Below are positions 25,136 to 32,688 of a stretch of 38,394 bases of DNA, in pieces. The notes below the pieces were generated by a model, which searched no databases, was not told the origin of the DNA, and saw only the letters and a list, made by a program, of their open reading frames with translations. This stretch comes from an uncultured bacterium (lineage in GTDB: Bacteria; Cyanobacteriota; Vampirovibrionia; Gastranaerophilales; Gastranaerophilaceae). The first letter of the stretch is position 1; every line of letters begins with the position of its first letter. Position numbers and translations under genes: made by a program. The DNA lies in NCBI GenBank assembly GCA_902780525.1, contig CACZFL010000015.1, forward strand, positions 1 through 38,394, in the 5' to 3' direction.

Positions 25136-25366
25136 ATGTATATAATAGAACTTTTTATAAAATGGTTAAATAAGAATAAGAGAGGCACGAGCGCAAATCC
25201 GAATAATACTCTGAAAGAAGGGGTAAATATTAACAGTGACGGATATGTTACAACCGAACCTCTGCCTGATGAAGCTTTGACCTGCGAGCATAATTTTATG
25301 CCCGTTGACAGCACGGGTTTGGTTTTAGCTTGTACAAAATGCGGGTTTGTTATAAAACATAGATAA
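25136..25366 (+). CDS. zinc-ribbon microprotein of unknown function
   Basis: A 76-residue protein whose ATG lies one base after the cdd stop codon. Residues 1-45 are basic then polar; the C-terminus holds CEHNFMPVDSTGLVLACTKCGFVIKH, a CxH...CxxC arrangement that should bind one zinc ion. There is no signal peptide, although the first 14 residues are hydrophobic and could be amphipathic. An exact GGGGTAAATA copy lies in frame in the middle (GVNI). I do not recognise the family. Its tight position between cdd and the c-di-AMP phosphodiesterase gene suggests it is expressed. Confidence 0.7.
   Translation: MYIIELFIKWLNKNKRGTSANPNNTLKEGVNINSDGYVTTEPLPDEALTCEHNFMPVDSTGLVLACTKCGFVIKHR
25220..25229 (+). 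repeat. GGGGTAAATA motif copy inside the zinc-ribbon gene
   Basis: An exact copy on the plus strand, read in frame as the codons for Gly-Val-Asn, co-directional with the gene. Confidence 0.6.
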
Positions 25367-25396
25367 TCAAATTAATAATGAGGATTAAATTTATAT

Positions 25397-27589
25397 ATGG
25401 AAAAATTTCTTAATTTTATATCATCAAAAGAGTTCAGGAACGGATTATGTTTCTTTCTGTTTACACTCTTGATGGCAATTACAATATCTTCGCAGAACTA
25501 TTTCTTTCAGAAGGTAATAGAAAACGGAATAAGCAAAAAAGATATAATTGCGCAAAAGGATATTGTCGTAATTGACACCAAAAAAACAGAGCAGCACAAA
25601 AAAGAGGTTGCACAGAATGTAGAACCTATTATTACTCAGGCAGAAGATGAGTTCATAACAACAAACCTTCTTACTTTGAAAAAATCCGTAATGAAAATTC
25701 GTGAAAAAGACATTTCAGATGAAACAAAAGAGGATGAACTTAATGTTCTTTTTGATGAGTCCGGAAAAAAAGGTTTAGTAGATTTTCTGCTTAAAGCAAG
25801 TGATTCTGATTTGGCAGCCGTGTTTGAAAAAGCTCAGGTAACATTGAGTTCTGTTTTGAATAAGGGAATATCCTCGGACGATTTCGACAATAACAAAGTA
25901 GAAAGTATCGTAAAAAAACATATACCAAACAGTGTTCCGAGATATCAGGGAACGCTTATTGTAGGGATTTTAAACCAGGTTCTGGTGCCTAATCTTGTTG
26001 TTGACGAGTTCGCTACGGAGATAGCAAAGAAAAATGCGCAAAATTCCGTGAAACCTTATGAAGTTGTTTTCAAAAAAGGTCAGAAAATTGTATTTGAAGG
26101 TGAACCTGTAACAAAACTTAAACGTGATGCGCTTCGTGCAGCAGGGTACAACGTGCTGGAAGTTAACTGGGGCGGTATTCTCGGAATATATTTATTGATA
26201 GCACTTTTCACATTAATATTCCTTCAATATGAAAAGAATTACGAAAAACAATACTATAATCCGAAGTATATGACGATGACGGCGACGTTTACTTTTATCC
26301 TCGGATTAATATCAGCTGTGCTTCCTACGGGAGTCTCGCCGGCAATAATGCCGATACCTGCATATACAATTCTTTTATCAATATTTACAACACCGAGAAA
26401 TGCTTTCTTCGCGTCAACTATAGTGCTTGCGGTTATATCAATAGGTATGCACTGGAATATAGAAATAATTGCTGCATTTATGCTATTAAATACGGTTGTA
26501 ATGACTTCTGCTTCAAAACTGAAATTTTCAAAGCGTTCGGATTTGCTTATCGTCAGTGCAAAAATTACATTGGCAGGCATTTTGGTCGTAGGCGGCATAT
26601 ACTTTTTAGAAAAATATATGATGGATATAGAAAATGCACTTATTCTCAAAGATATAGGTTATATGGTAATTAACTGCTTTGTTATAGGCGGTGTGTTTAT
26701 TCTGGGTATTCTTCCTATTATAGAAAACACGTTCAAAGTGTTGACCCCGTATGGCTTGGCAGAACTTGCAGACCACAACCAGGAACTATTAAAACGTCTT
26801 ATGCAGGAAGCTCCGGGTACGTTTAACCACAGTTTAACAGTTTCTCATATGTGCGAAAATGCAGCAGAGGCGATTGGCGCAGACCCGGTTCTTGCAAGAG
26901 TCGGTGCAATGTACCATGATATAGGAAAACTCCAAAGACCTATGTTCTTTGTTGAAAACCAGTCGTTCTACGGAATAGAAAACCCTCATAACTCCTGCGC
27001 TCCGTCATTCAGTAAAATGCTTATTACAGCACATCCGAAAGACGGTGTAGAACTTGCAAAAGACTACAATGTTCCGCAGATAATTCACAGTTTTATTCTC
27101 CAGCATCACGGCACAGGTCTTGTTACTTATTTCTATAATGAGGCTCTCAAAGAGAAAGGTGCGGAAAATGTTAAAGAAGATCAATTCCGCTATCCGGGGC
27201 CGAAACCTAATTCAAAAGAAACAGCTATATTAATGATTGCAGATGCGGTTGAATCAGCTGTAAGGGCTGCAAAAAATCCGACAAATGAAGAAATTGACTC
27301 AATAATTGACAAAATTATTGCGGAAAGACTAAACGATGGTCAGCTTTCGGATTCCCCGCTGACATTTAAAGACATATCGATTATTGGTCAGACCTTTTCA
27401 AGAATGCTTAGAGGTATGCACCATAAGAGAATAAAATATCATGATGATTTGGTTCAGGAACTCGGCAAAAAACAGATAAAAGACCTTATACCGAAGCCAA
27501 TCGTTGCTCAGCCGACGCTTGATATGGATTTGGATGCGAAAGTAAAAGAGCTGGAAAGCAAAAAAAATAGTTCTTCTGAGGAAATATAA
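25397..27589 (+). CDS. pgpH: PgpH-type 7TM-HD cyclic-di-AMP phosphodiesterase
   Basis: A 730-residue membrane phosphodiesterase of the 7TMR-HD family, which in Listeria degrades c-di-AMP to pApA. Domains: one N-terminal membrane helix (about 15-32), an extracytoplasmic helical sensor domain (about 35-255, 7TMR-HDED), a 7TM core (about 258-455), then a cytoplasmic HD domain with HNHSLTVSHMCENAAEAIGAD-like opening (FNHSLTVSHM), MYHDIGKL (His507, Asp508), ENPHNSC, and FILQHHGTGLVTYFY; late Asp in MIADAVESAVRA. The tail is Lys/Glu-rich. Position before ybeY and dgkA is the classic order in Firmicutes and others, although phoH, the usual preceding gene, is absent. The ligand sensed outside is unknown. 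Confidence 0.92.
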   Translation: MEKFLNFISSKEFRNGLCFFLFTLLMAITISSQNYFFQKVIENGISKKDIIAQKDIVVIDTKKTEQHKKEVAQNVEPIITQAEDEFITTNLLTLKKSVMKIREKDISDETKEDELNVLFDESGKKGLVDFLLKASDSDLAAVFEKAQVTLSSVLNKGISSDDFDNNKVESIVKKHIPNSVPRYQGTLIVGILNQVLVPNLVVDEFATEIAKKNAQNSVKPYEVVFKKGQKIVFEGEPVTKLKRDALRAAGYNVLEVNWGGILGIYLLIALFTLIFLQYEKNYEKQYYNPKYMTMTATFTFILGLISAVLPTGVSPAIMPIPAYTILLSIFTTPRNAFFASTIVLAVISIGMHWNIEIIAAFMLLNTVVMTSASKLKFSKRSDLLIVSAKITLAGILVVGGIYFLEKYMMDIENALILKDIGYMVINCFVIGGVFILGILPIIENTFKVLTPYGLAELADHNQELLKRLMQEAPGTFNHSLTVSHMCENAAEAIGADPVLARVGAMYHDIGKLQRPMFFVENQSFYGIENPHNSCAPSFSKMLITAHPKDGVELAKDYNVPQIIHSFILQHHGTGLVTYFYNEALKEKGAENVKEDQFRYPGPKPNSKETAILMIADAVESAVRAAKNPTNEEIDSIIDKIIAERLNDGQLSDSPLTFKDISIIGQTFSRMLRGMHHKRIKYHDDLVQELGKKQIKDLIPKPIVAQPTLDMDLDAKVKELESKKNSSSEEI

Positions 27590-27597
27590 GACATAAA

Positions 27598-28107
27598 ATG
27601 CCTGAAATAAATATTTTTACCGAAAATATATATGGAAGTTCGGATATTGATGAAAAAGATGTAATAGAAAAAACCCGAAAAATTTTGGAGTTTTACATAT
27701 CCGATGTCGGTTCAAAATCATGTCTGGAAGGCAAAGAATATGATTCAATTACTTTGGATATAGTTTTTTGCGATTCCCAAAAGACGCACGAACTCAACCG
27801 TGATTACAGGAATAAGGATTATCCTGCGGATATTATTACATTTGCAATTTTTGCTGATGATGAAAACAGTTTTATTTTTGACGGCGATATAAATTTGGGT
27901 GAAATAATTATTGCCATGGACAAAGTCGCAGAAGGGGTGAACAGAGATATCAGTTTTTCAAAGAACTGGAAACAGGAGTTGTTTTTTCTTATAAGCCATG
28001 GTCTGATGCACTTATTGGGGTTTGACCATCAAAGCGAAGAGGAGTACAATTTTGTTATAGCTGAACAAAGAAAAGCGCTGGAGTGTATAGAGTATGACAA
28101 GATATAA
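27598..28107 (+). CDS. ybeY: endoribonuclease YbeY
   Basis: YbeY is a zinc endoribonuclease in 16S rRNA 3'-end maturation and ribosome quality control. The 169-residue protein has the invariant zinc motif HGLMHLLGFDH (His134, His138, His144), and the upstream block LNRDYRNKDYPADIITFAI with LGEIIIAMD. Its start is 8 bases after the pgpH stop and its 3' end overlaps dgkA by 14 bases, so it is co-translated with it. The length is normal. Confidence 0.96.
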   Translation: MPEINIFTENIYGSSDIDEKDVIEKTRKILEFYISDVGSKSCLEGKEYDSITLDIVFCDSQKTHELNRDYRNKDYPADIITFAIFADDENSFIFDGDINLGEIIIAMDKVAEGVNRDISFSKNWKQELFFLISHGLMHLLGFDHQSEEEYNFVIAEQRKALECIEYDKI

Positions 28108-28480
28108 ATCGCAGGGATTTAATAATACTTTCAGAAACGCAAGAAAAGGTTTTAATCTTGCAGTCAGGAGTGAAATAAACATCCGCATTCATGTTGCGGT
28201 TGCATTTCTTGTGCTATTAGCGGCGTGGTATTTAAAATTTTCTGCCGTTGAGTTTTGTATAATTCTAATTGCGATAGCTCTTGTTATTTGTTCAGAGATG
28301 CTTAATACGGCAATTGAGTTTGCCCTTGATTCAATTTATCACAACAAATATTCAAGAATGGTAGGAATGGCAAAGGATATTTCAGCCGGTGCGGTAATGT
28401 TTGCAACGTTTATAAGTATTGCAATCGGTGTGATTTTGTTTGGTACAAACATTTTATCAATGCTTCACATTATTTCATAA
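28094..28480 (+). CDS. dgkA: diacylglycerol/undecaprenol kinase (DgkA family)
   Basis: A 128-residue integral membrane kinase that phosphorylates diacylglycerol or undecaprenol. It has an amphipathic N-terminal helix (FNNTFRNARKGFNLAVRSEIN), three transmembrane helices (about 33-48, 53-68, 97-117) and the signature SEMLNTAIEFALD (67-79, with Glu68 and Glu75). Gram-positive members prefer undecaprenol; the choice here cannot be made from sequence, although the operon resembles the Gram-positive pgpH-ybeY-dgkA arrangement. It overlaps ybeY by 14 bases, and its last 11 bases overlap the convergent gene. Confidence 0.93.
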   Translation: MTRYKSQGFNNTFRNARKGFNLAVRSEINIRIHVAVAFLVLLAAWYLKFSAVEFCIILIAIALVICSEMLNTAIEFALDSIYHNKYSRMVGMAKDISAGAVMFATFISIAIGVILFGTNILSMLHIIS

Positions 28481-28973
28481 TTTTCCTTGTCATAATAAGA
28501 TTGTTGCTTCCGTCAAAACATTTATTTCCAAGCCAGTGCGCAAGGAGTTTCCCTTCTGGAGAATAAATGAAGCTTTCCTGTTCTGAAACTCTGTATCCTG
28601 TGTTTATTACACTTCCATCAGGTTTAAATTTTTTGAATTTGCAGGGGTAGTTTTGGGAAGTTGTGTATGTGTAGCTGATTAATTTTCCGTTTTGAGAGTA
28701 ATAAAAGGAATAAAACGGATTGTCGTAATAGTGAACTGCATAACTTCCGTCAGAAAACTTTGCAAGCTTGCGGTCTTTGAGTTCGGTTATTCCCTGAAAT
28801 AAATAATTCAGATTTTCAATGTTATCTGAATCGAAGAACTTGTTTTTTAAACTCTCGTAACTTAATTGTTCCTGAATGGTTTCGGTATTGTATTCAACTT
28901 CGCCTGTTATGATTTGAGCATTAACAGGAAGGCAAAAAAATATAAACAGACTAATTAAAATAAATCGTTTCAT
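28470..28973 (-). CDS. secreted protein with YxxDG/YSxNGKL repeats, unknown
   Basis: A 167-residue protein with signal peptide MKRFILISLFIFFCLPVNAQ. The mature part has short helical start (QEQLSYESLKNKFFD) and then beta-hairpin-like repeats: LAKFSDGSYAVHYYDN, FYYSQNGKLISYTYTT, KFKPDGSVINTGYR and YSPEGKLLAHWLGN, each about 22-25 residues and built on F/Y-x-x-DG or NGKL turns, resembling MORN-like repeats. Two mature Cys (PCKF, KCFD) could form a disulfide. Probably periplasmic. No function can be given. Its 3' end overlaps dgkA on the other strand by 11 bases. Confidence 0.72.
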   Translation of the reverse strand: MKRFILISLFIFFCLPVNAQIITGEVEYNTETIQEQLSYESLKNKFFDSDNIENLNYLFQGITELKDRKLAKFSDGSYAVHYYDNPFYSFYYSQNGKLISYTYTTSQNYPCKFKKFKPDGSVINTGYRVSEQESFIYSPEGKLLAHWLGNKCFDGSNNLIMTRKIMK

Positions 28974-29061
28974 AGATTGTATTTAACGATTTGTTTTACA
29001 AAATCAATAGAATATCGACACTCTGTTATAAAAATGCAAAATCCGTAAGCAGCTCCATTAT

Positions 29062-29084
29062 ATATTTGCCCCTTATTTACTCCC
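29062..29084 (-). repeat. two imperfect GGGGTAAATA-type copies after a stop codon
   Basis: Immediately after the TGA of the minus-strand gene at 29085 the sequence reads GGGAGTAAATA then GGGGCAAATA about 12 bases later. Both differ from the consensus by one or two positions and keep the gene's direction. Confidence 0.5.
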
Positions 29085-29735
29085 TCAAAAACGGATGTTT
29101 GTGCCAAAGTTTACCTGAGATGAACCGGGACCGTAATCCTGCTGTGTCTGTGCTGCTCCGGCATTAAAATCCATTCTGCCGTCTTTGAAGGGTTTATATT
29201 CAACCGAAACTTCGCCTTTGTTAGTGTCAGTACCAAGATTTTTTGAATACTTGTTTTTTAATTTGATTTTTTCATTCAACTTGTATTCAGGTCCTATACC
29301 AACCGTTCCTTTTGTCTGTTCTTCTATTCCGCCCAGAGAGTTTGTCTGGTAGTCGGCACCGACAGACATTTTTTCGGTTAAGTCGTAATTTGTATAAAGT
29401 GTTCTTTTTTGTGCGGCACTGTCAGGCGCAACTGTTGTATCAAATTTTGCGCCAACTTTGGCCTTTCCGAATTTTTTTTCTTTTTTATCTGTAAACTTTT
29501 TTTGTGAATAAAGCTCATGTGCTTCATCTTTCAGATACTTCATCGGATGGTAAATATAGTCTTCGTTATTTTCGTCATCGTCTTTAATATTCAGGGTTTT
29601 TATGTCAGGCGAATATTGTTTGTAGTTGTGCCGTTCGTAATAATTTACATCTAAATGTACTTCATTCAGCTCTTCTTGTGCATAAACTGATGTGCAGATA
29701 AAAAACATCGATATTAAAAACAAAAATTTTTTCAT
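29085..29735 (-). CDS. secreted beta-rich protein, possible outer-membrane barrel
   Basis: A 216-residue protein with signal peptide MKKFLFLISMFFICTSVYAQ. After a charged linker (about 20-95) the C-terminal 120 residues show alternating polar/aromatic strands: AKVGAKFDTTV, RTLYTNYDLTEKMSVGADYQT, GTVGIGPEYKLNEKIKLKNKYSK, GEVSVEYKPFKDGRMDFNAGA, SSQVNFGTNIRF, with the last residue Phe, as in outer-membrane beta-barrels. About six to eight strands fit. Function unknown; a porin-like or OmpA-like small barrel is a guess. The upstream region is shared with the divergent cysK promoter region. Confidence 0.72.
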   Translation of the reverse strand: MKKFLFLISMFFICTSVYAQEELNEVHLDVNYYERHNYKQYSPDIKTLNIKDDDENNEDYIYHPMKYLKDEAHELYSQKKFTDKKEKKFGKAKVGAKFDTTVAPDSAAQKRTLYTNYDLTEKMSVGADYQTNSLGGIEEQTKGTVGIGPEYKLNEKIKLKNKYSKNLGTDTNKGEVSVEYKPFKDGRMDFNAGAAQTQQDYGPGSSQVNFGTNIRF

Positions 29736-29842
29736 ATGAATATTATAAACTAATTTTTATAAAAAATGTTTAATAATATTCATTTGGGTAATATAATATT
29801 GAGGTAAATGTAACATAATATAATAAAGTAAAGGATTCGGAA

Positions 29843-30709
29843 ATGATTTATAATAACGTTCTTGAACTTATCGGAAACACTCCGCTTGTAAGATATAATG
29901 ATAACATTTGTTTAAAACTGGAATACTATAATCCGTCAAATTCTATTAAGGACAGGGCATCTTATTCAATGCTCAAAGGAGCAATGGAAAGAGGCGAAAT
30001 TAACAAAAATACTGTAATAATTGAACCGACAAGCGGAAATACGGGAATCGGACTTGCTATGTGTTGTGCTGTTTTGGGCTTAAGAATAATTATTTGTATG
30101 CCTGAAAGTATGTCGATAGAGAGAAGAAAATCAATTTCTGCATATGGAGCAGAACTTGTTTTAACTCCGAAAGAAAAAGGTATGCAGGGTGCAGTTGATA
30201 AAGCAAACGAACTTAAACAGGAATACCCGAACAGTTATATTCCTATGCAATTTGCAAATCCTGATAACCCGAAGGCTCACGAACAGACTGCAAAGGAAAT
30301 AAAAGACGCAGTTGGCGGAAGAGAAGTAGTTGTTGCAGCTGGAATCGGTACCGGTGGAACAGCCTGCGGATTAAAAAGATATCTTGAGGGTGCTATTGTG
30401 TATGGAGTCGAACCCAAAGAAAGTCCTCTATTTACTCAAGGAATTGCAGGACCGCATAAAATTCAGGGTATTGGTGCCAATTTTAAGCCAGATATTTGCA
30501 AGGATAATAATTTAGATGGATTTATTGCTGTTTCAGGTGATGATGCAATCGAGGCAGCAAAAGAGCTTGCTCAAAAACACGGAGTTTTCTGCGGAATAAG
30601 TGCGGGTGCAAACTTATGTGCAGCAAAACAACTCGCGGAAAAATATCCCGAAAAACTAATTGTATCAATAGTTCCTGATAGCGGTGAAAGATATTTATCT
30701 GTATGGTAG
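29843..30709 (+). CDS. cysK: O-acetylserine (thiol)-lyase / cysteine synthase
   Basis: CysK makes L-cysteine from O-acetylserine and sulfide with PLP. The 288-residue protein has the PLP Lys36 in NSIKDR, the substrate loop TSGNTG (63-68), the phosphate-binding GTGGTACG (169-176) and GISAGAN near 251-257. It is about 15-20 residues shorter than typical CysK (about 305), mainly at the N-terminus and between 110 and 130. Start: AAAGGA about 9 bases before ATG; TATAAT-like boxes upstream. It pairs with cysE 77 bases downstream, giving a two-step pathway. The TAG stop is followed by GGGGTAAATA. Confidence 0.93.
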   Translation: MIYNNVLELIGNTPLVRYNDNICLKLEYYNPSNSIKDRASYSMLKGAMERGEINKNTVIIEPTSGNTGIGLAMCCAVLGLRIIICMPESMSIERRKSISAYGAELVLTPKEKGMQGAVDKANELKQEYPNSYIPMQFANPDNPKAHEQTAKEIKDAVGGREVVVAAGIGTGGTACGLKRYLEGAIVYGVEPKESPLFTQGIAGPHKIQGIGANFKPDICKDNNLDGFIAVSGDDAIEAAKELAQKHGVFCGISAGANLCAAKQLAEKYPEKLIVSIVPDSGERYLSVW

Positions 30710-30719
30710 GGGGTAAATA
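30710..30719 (+). repeat. GGGGTAAATA motif copy after cysK stop
   Basis: An exact copy beginning on the base after the TAG stop codon of cysK. The following cysK-cysE spacer holds several more GGTAAA or GGTGAA pieces, ending with AAGGTAAATT just before the cysE ATG. Confidence 0.65.
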
Positions 30720-30786
30720 TCTGGTAAAAATTGGCAAAGAGTTAGGTGAATATATTTTTGGTAAAATTTTATTATAAAGGTAAATT

Positions 30787-31431
30787 ATGTTAAAACGAGC
30801 ATTAAACAAAATAAAAGAAGATATAAAAGTTATTTATGATAACGACCCTGCGGCTAACAATCTAGCTGAAGTTATATTTTGTTACCCTGGTTTCCAGGCT
30901 CTTTTGTTCCACAGAATAGCACATAAACTCGCATATTGGAATGTTCCGTTTTTGCCGAGGTACATTTCTTATTTGACAAGAATTTTTACCGGAATTGAAA
31001 TTCACCCGAAAGCAAGAATCGGAAACAGATGTTTTATAGACCACGGTGAAGGTGTTGTAATAGGTGAAACTGCCATTATTGGTGATGATGTTTTAATATA
31101 CCAGCAAGTAACACTTGGCGGAACTGGTTCTGAGCACGGAAAACGCCACCCGACCATTGGTAATGGTGTTATTTTAGGTGCAGGTGCAAAAGTCCTTGGA
31201 AATATTACAATTGGTGATAATGTCAGAATAGGTGCAGGTTCTGTTGTAATAGACAATGTCCCCGATAACTGTACGGTTGTCGGAATCCCGGGAAGAGTCG
31301 TTCAGCAAAAAGTTATCGGACACGATGGAGTATTAATGCATAACAGAATCCCTGACCCGATTACCTGTGAACTCAACAGGCTTAAATACGAAGTTCAGGA
31401 ATTGAAGGAAAAGCTTAATAACGTGGAATAA
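30787..31431 (+). CDS. cysE: serine O-acetyltransferase
   Basis: CysE transfers acetyl from acetyl-CoA to L-serine to make O-acetylserine, the substrate of CysK. The 214-residue protein is the short form lacking the long N-terminal helical domain of E. coli CysE. The left-handed beta-helix runs about 68-175 with hexapeptide repeats (IHPKARIG, VVIGETAIIGDDVLIYQQVTLGG, TIGNGVILGAGAKVLGNITIG, VVIDNVPDNCTVVG). Catalytic residues: Asp85, His86 (IDHGEG) and His121 (KRHPTIG). AAAGG lies before the ATG. A terminator follows at 31511-31535. Confidence 0.95.
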   Translation: MLKRALNKIKEDIKVIYDNDPAANNLAEVIFCYPGFQALLFHRIAHKLAYWNVPFLPRYISYLTRIFTGIEIHPKARIGNRCFIDHGEGVVIGETAIIGDDVLIYQQVTLGGTGSEHGKRHPTIGNGVILGAGAKVLGNITIGDNVRIGAGSVVIDNVPDNCTVVGIPGRVVQQKVIGHDGVLMHNRIPDPITCELNRLKYEVQELKEKLNNVE

Positions 31432-31510
31432 AAAGGCTTGTCTGCCTTGATTACGCCTTGTTTGTCCCACCTCTTGCAAATTTTCGTAATATATATTATA
31501 ATAACAATAT

Positions 31511-31535
31511 GAGTTGTTATACAACTCTTGTTTTT
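31511..31535 (+). terminator. rho-independent terminator after cysE
   Basis: GAGTTGT (31511-31517) and ACAACTC (31521-31527) pair perfectly around TAT and are followed by TTGTTTTT. It ends the cysK-cysE transcript and insulates the downstream ribosome-related operon. The remaining gap to 31645 is AT-rich with no gene. Confidence 0.7.
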
Positions 31536-31644
31536 GATTGAATCTCGTATATTATTTTTAATTAGTAGGAATTTTTTATAAGATTTTATTAGAATTAAAA
31601 GAATGATTAGAATTATTGATGTTATTGATTAAGAGGCTTTTATT

Positions 31645-32688
31645 ATGTATGTAAACAAGTGCATTAAATGTGGTGCTGAATTTGAAACTAAAAACCCCAA
31701 AAGAGTGATATGTCCTAATTGTTTATACGCTGAAAAGGGAAGTGAATCGACTGAAGCTAAGCCGATGCAGAATTATAGTTCATACAGTTCATACTCAGCA
31801 GAACCCCGTGAACAAAGAAGTTATCAAAGACCGCAAAGTGACGGATACAGAAATAATTACCGTGAAGGCGGTTATCAAAGACGTGATGACAACGGTTATC
31901 AGCGCCGTGACAATGGTGGTTATAACCGTGACAACCGTCAGGGCGGATATCAAAGAGATAATCGCCAGGGTGGATATAACAGAGATAACAGAGGCGGATA
32001 CGGTCAAAACAGACGTCCCGGAGGATTCAGAAATAATTATGCATCTCAACAGGGCAGTGGCAGGCCTCAGCAGAGACGTCCTCAGCCAAATAAAAGACCG
32101 CATAAGCAGCCAAGACCGTTACTTGTGTCTAAGGAGCAATTAGAACAAATAGAACTCCTTTATAAAGCGATGTTGCCGCTTCCGAATCCGGATGCACACG
32201 AAGTAATCGGAGCAAAAATCGGTATTGAACCGCAAAAAGTATTTTTTGGTATAAATTTGGTACGTCAGAAAATGATGCTTCCAAAATTACCGTTCCCGAA
32301 ACGTAAATTAGCAATTTCACCGGATCAGATGATGGCTATAAAGGCTCTTTATGAACCGTTATTGCCATTACCTCCTATCGGCTGTCACAAAATTATTGCC
32401 GCACAGCTTAAAATGGATGAATGGAGAGTTCATGTAGGTATTAAGCTGATTCGTGCACAAATGGGGCTTGACAGATGGAATGAAGAACGTGCCGATAAAC
32501 CTGCTGATTATATGGTAGCTAAACACCCGCAAAAAGCAGAAAGAAAGGCTATGGAAGAAGCTGCAAAGAAAGCTCAGGAAGAAGCTGCTGCTACGGTAGT
32601 GGAAGCTGAAAGCGAATCAGCTGAAGAATCAGGCGAAGATAAACCAAAACGCGGAAGAAAACCCAAGAAGAAAGAAGATGAAGAATAA
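31645..32688 (+). CDS. zinc-ribbon, RG-rich protein with tandem HTH-like repeats
   Basis: A 347-residue protein with four parts. (1) A zinc ribbon, CIKCG...CPNC, Cys6, 9, 23 and 26. (2) A low-complexity RNA-binding-like region (43-158), rich in Arg, Gly, Tyr, Asn, Gln, with a nine-residue unit GGYNRDNRQ repeated about three times within 75-124 and a basic Pro/Gln/Arg stretch after it. (3) Two copies of a helical unit of about 52 residues (161-212 and 224-275): each has EQ/DQ...I..LY..LLPLP, then a His, I..A..., W/F, GI.L.R and M.L, like a helix-turn-helix domain. (4) A charged Ala/Glu/Lys tail (285-347). The family is not recognised. It overlaps rimM by 11 bases, so it is co-translated with rimM and trmD. 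Inference: an RNA- or ribosome-associated factor. Confidence 0.8.
   Translation: MYVNKCIKCGAEFETKNPKRVICPNCLYAEKGSESTEAKPMQNYSSYSSYSAEPREQRSYQRPQSDGYRNNYREGGYQRRDDNGYQRRDNGGYNRDNRQGGYQRDNRQGGYNRDNRGGYGQNRRPGGFRNNYASQQGSGRPQQRRPQPNKRPHKQPRPLLVSKEQLEQIELLYKAMLPLPNPDAHEVIGAKIGIEPQKVFFGINLVRQKMMLPKLPFPKRKLAISPDQMMAIKALYEPLLPLPPIGCHKIIAAQLKMDEWRVHVGIKLIRAQMGLDRWNEERADKPADYMVAKHPQKAERKAMEEAAKKAQEEAAATVVEAESESAEESGEDKPKRGRKPKKKEDEE

Noticed and set aside
31432..31644. Possible decayed tRNA near AAGGCTTGTCTGCCTT after cysE
   Set aside because: No T-loop motif and no acceptor pairing; the small hairpin has no T-tract and the true terminator lies downstream.
31742..32143. 133-residue open frame in the RG-rich region, and an antisense 102-residue frame
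   Set aside because: These come from the repetitive Arg/Gly codons of the real gene read in other frames; no start signals or domain.
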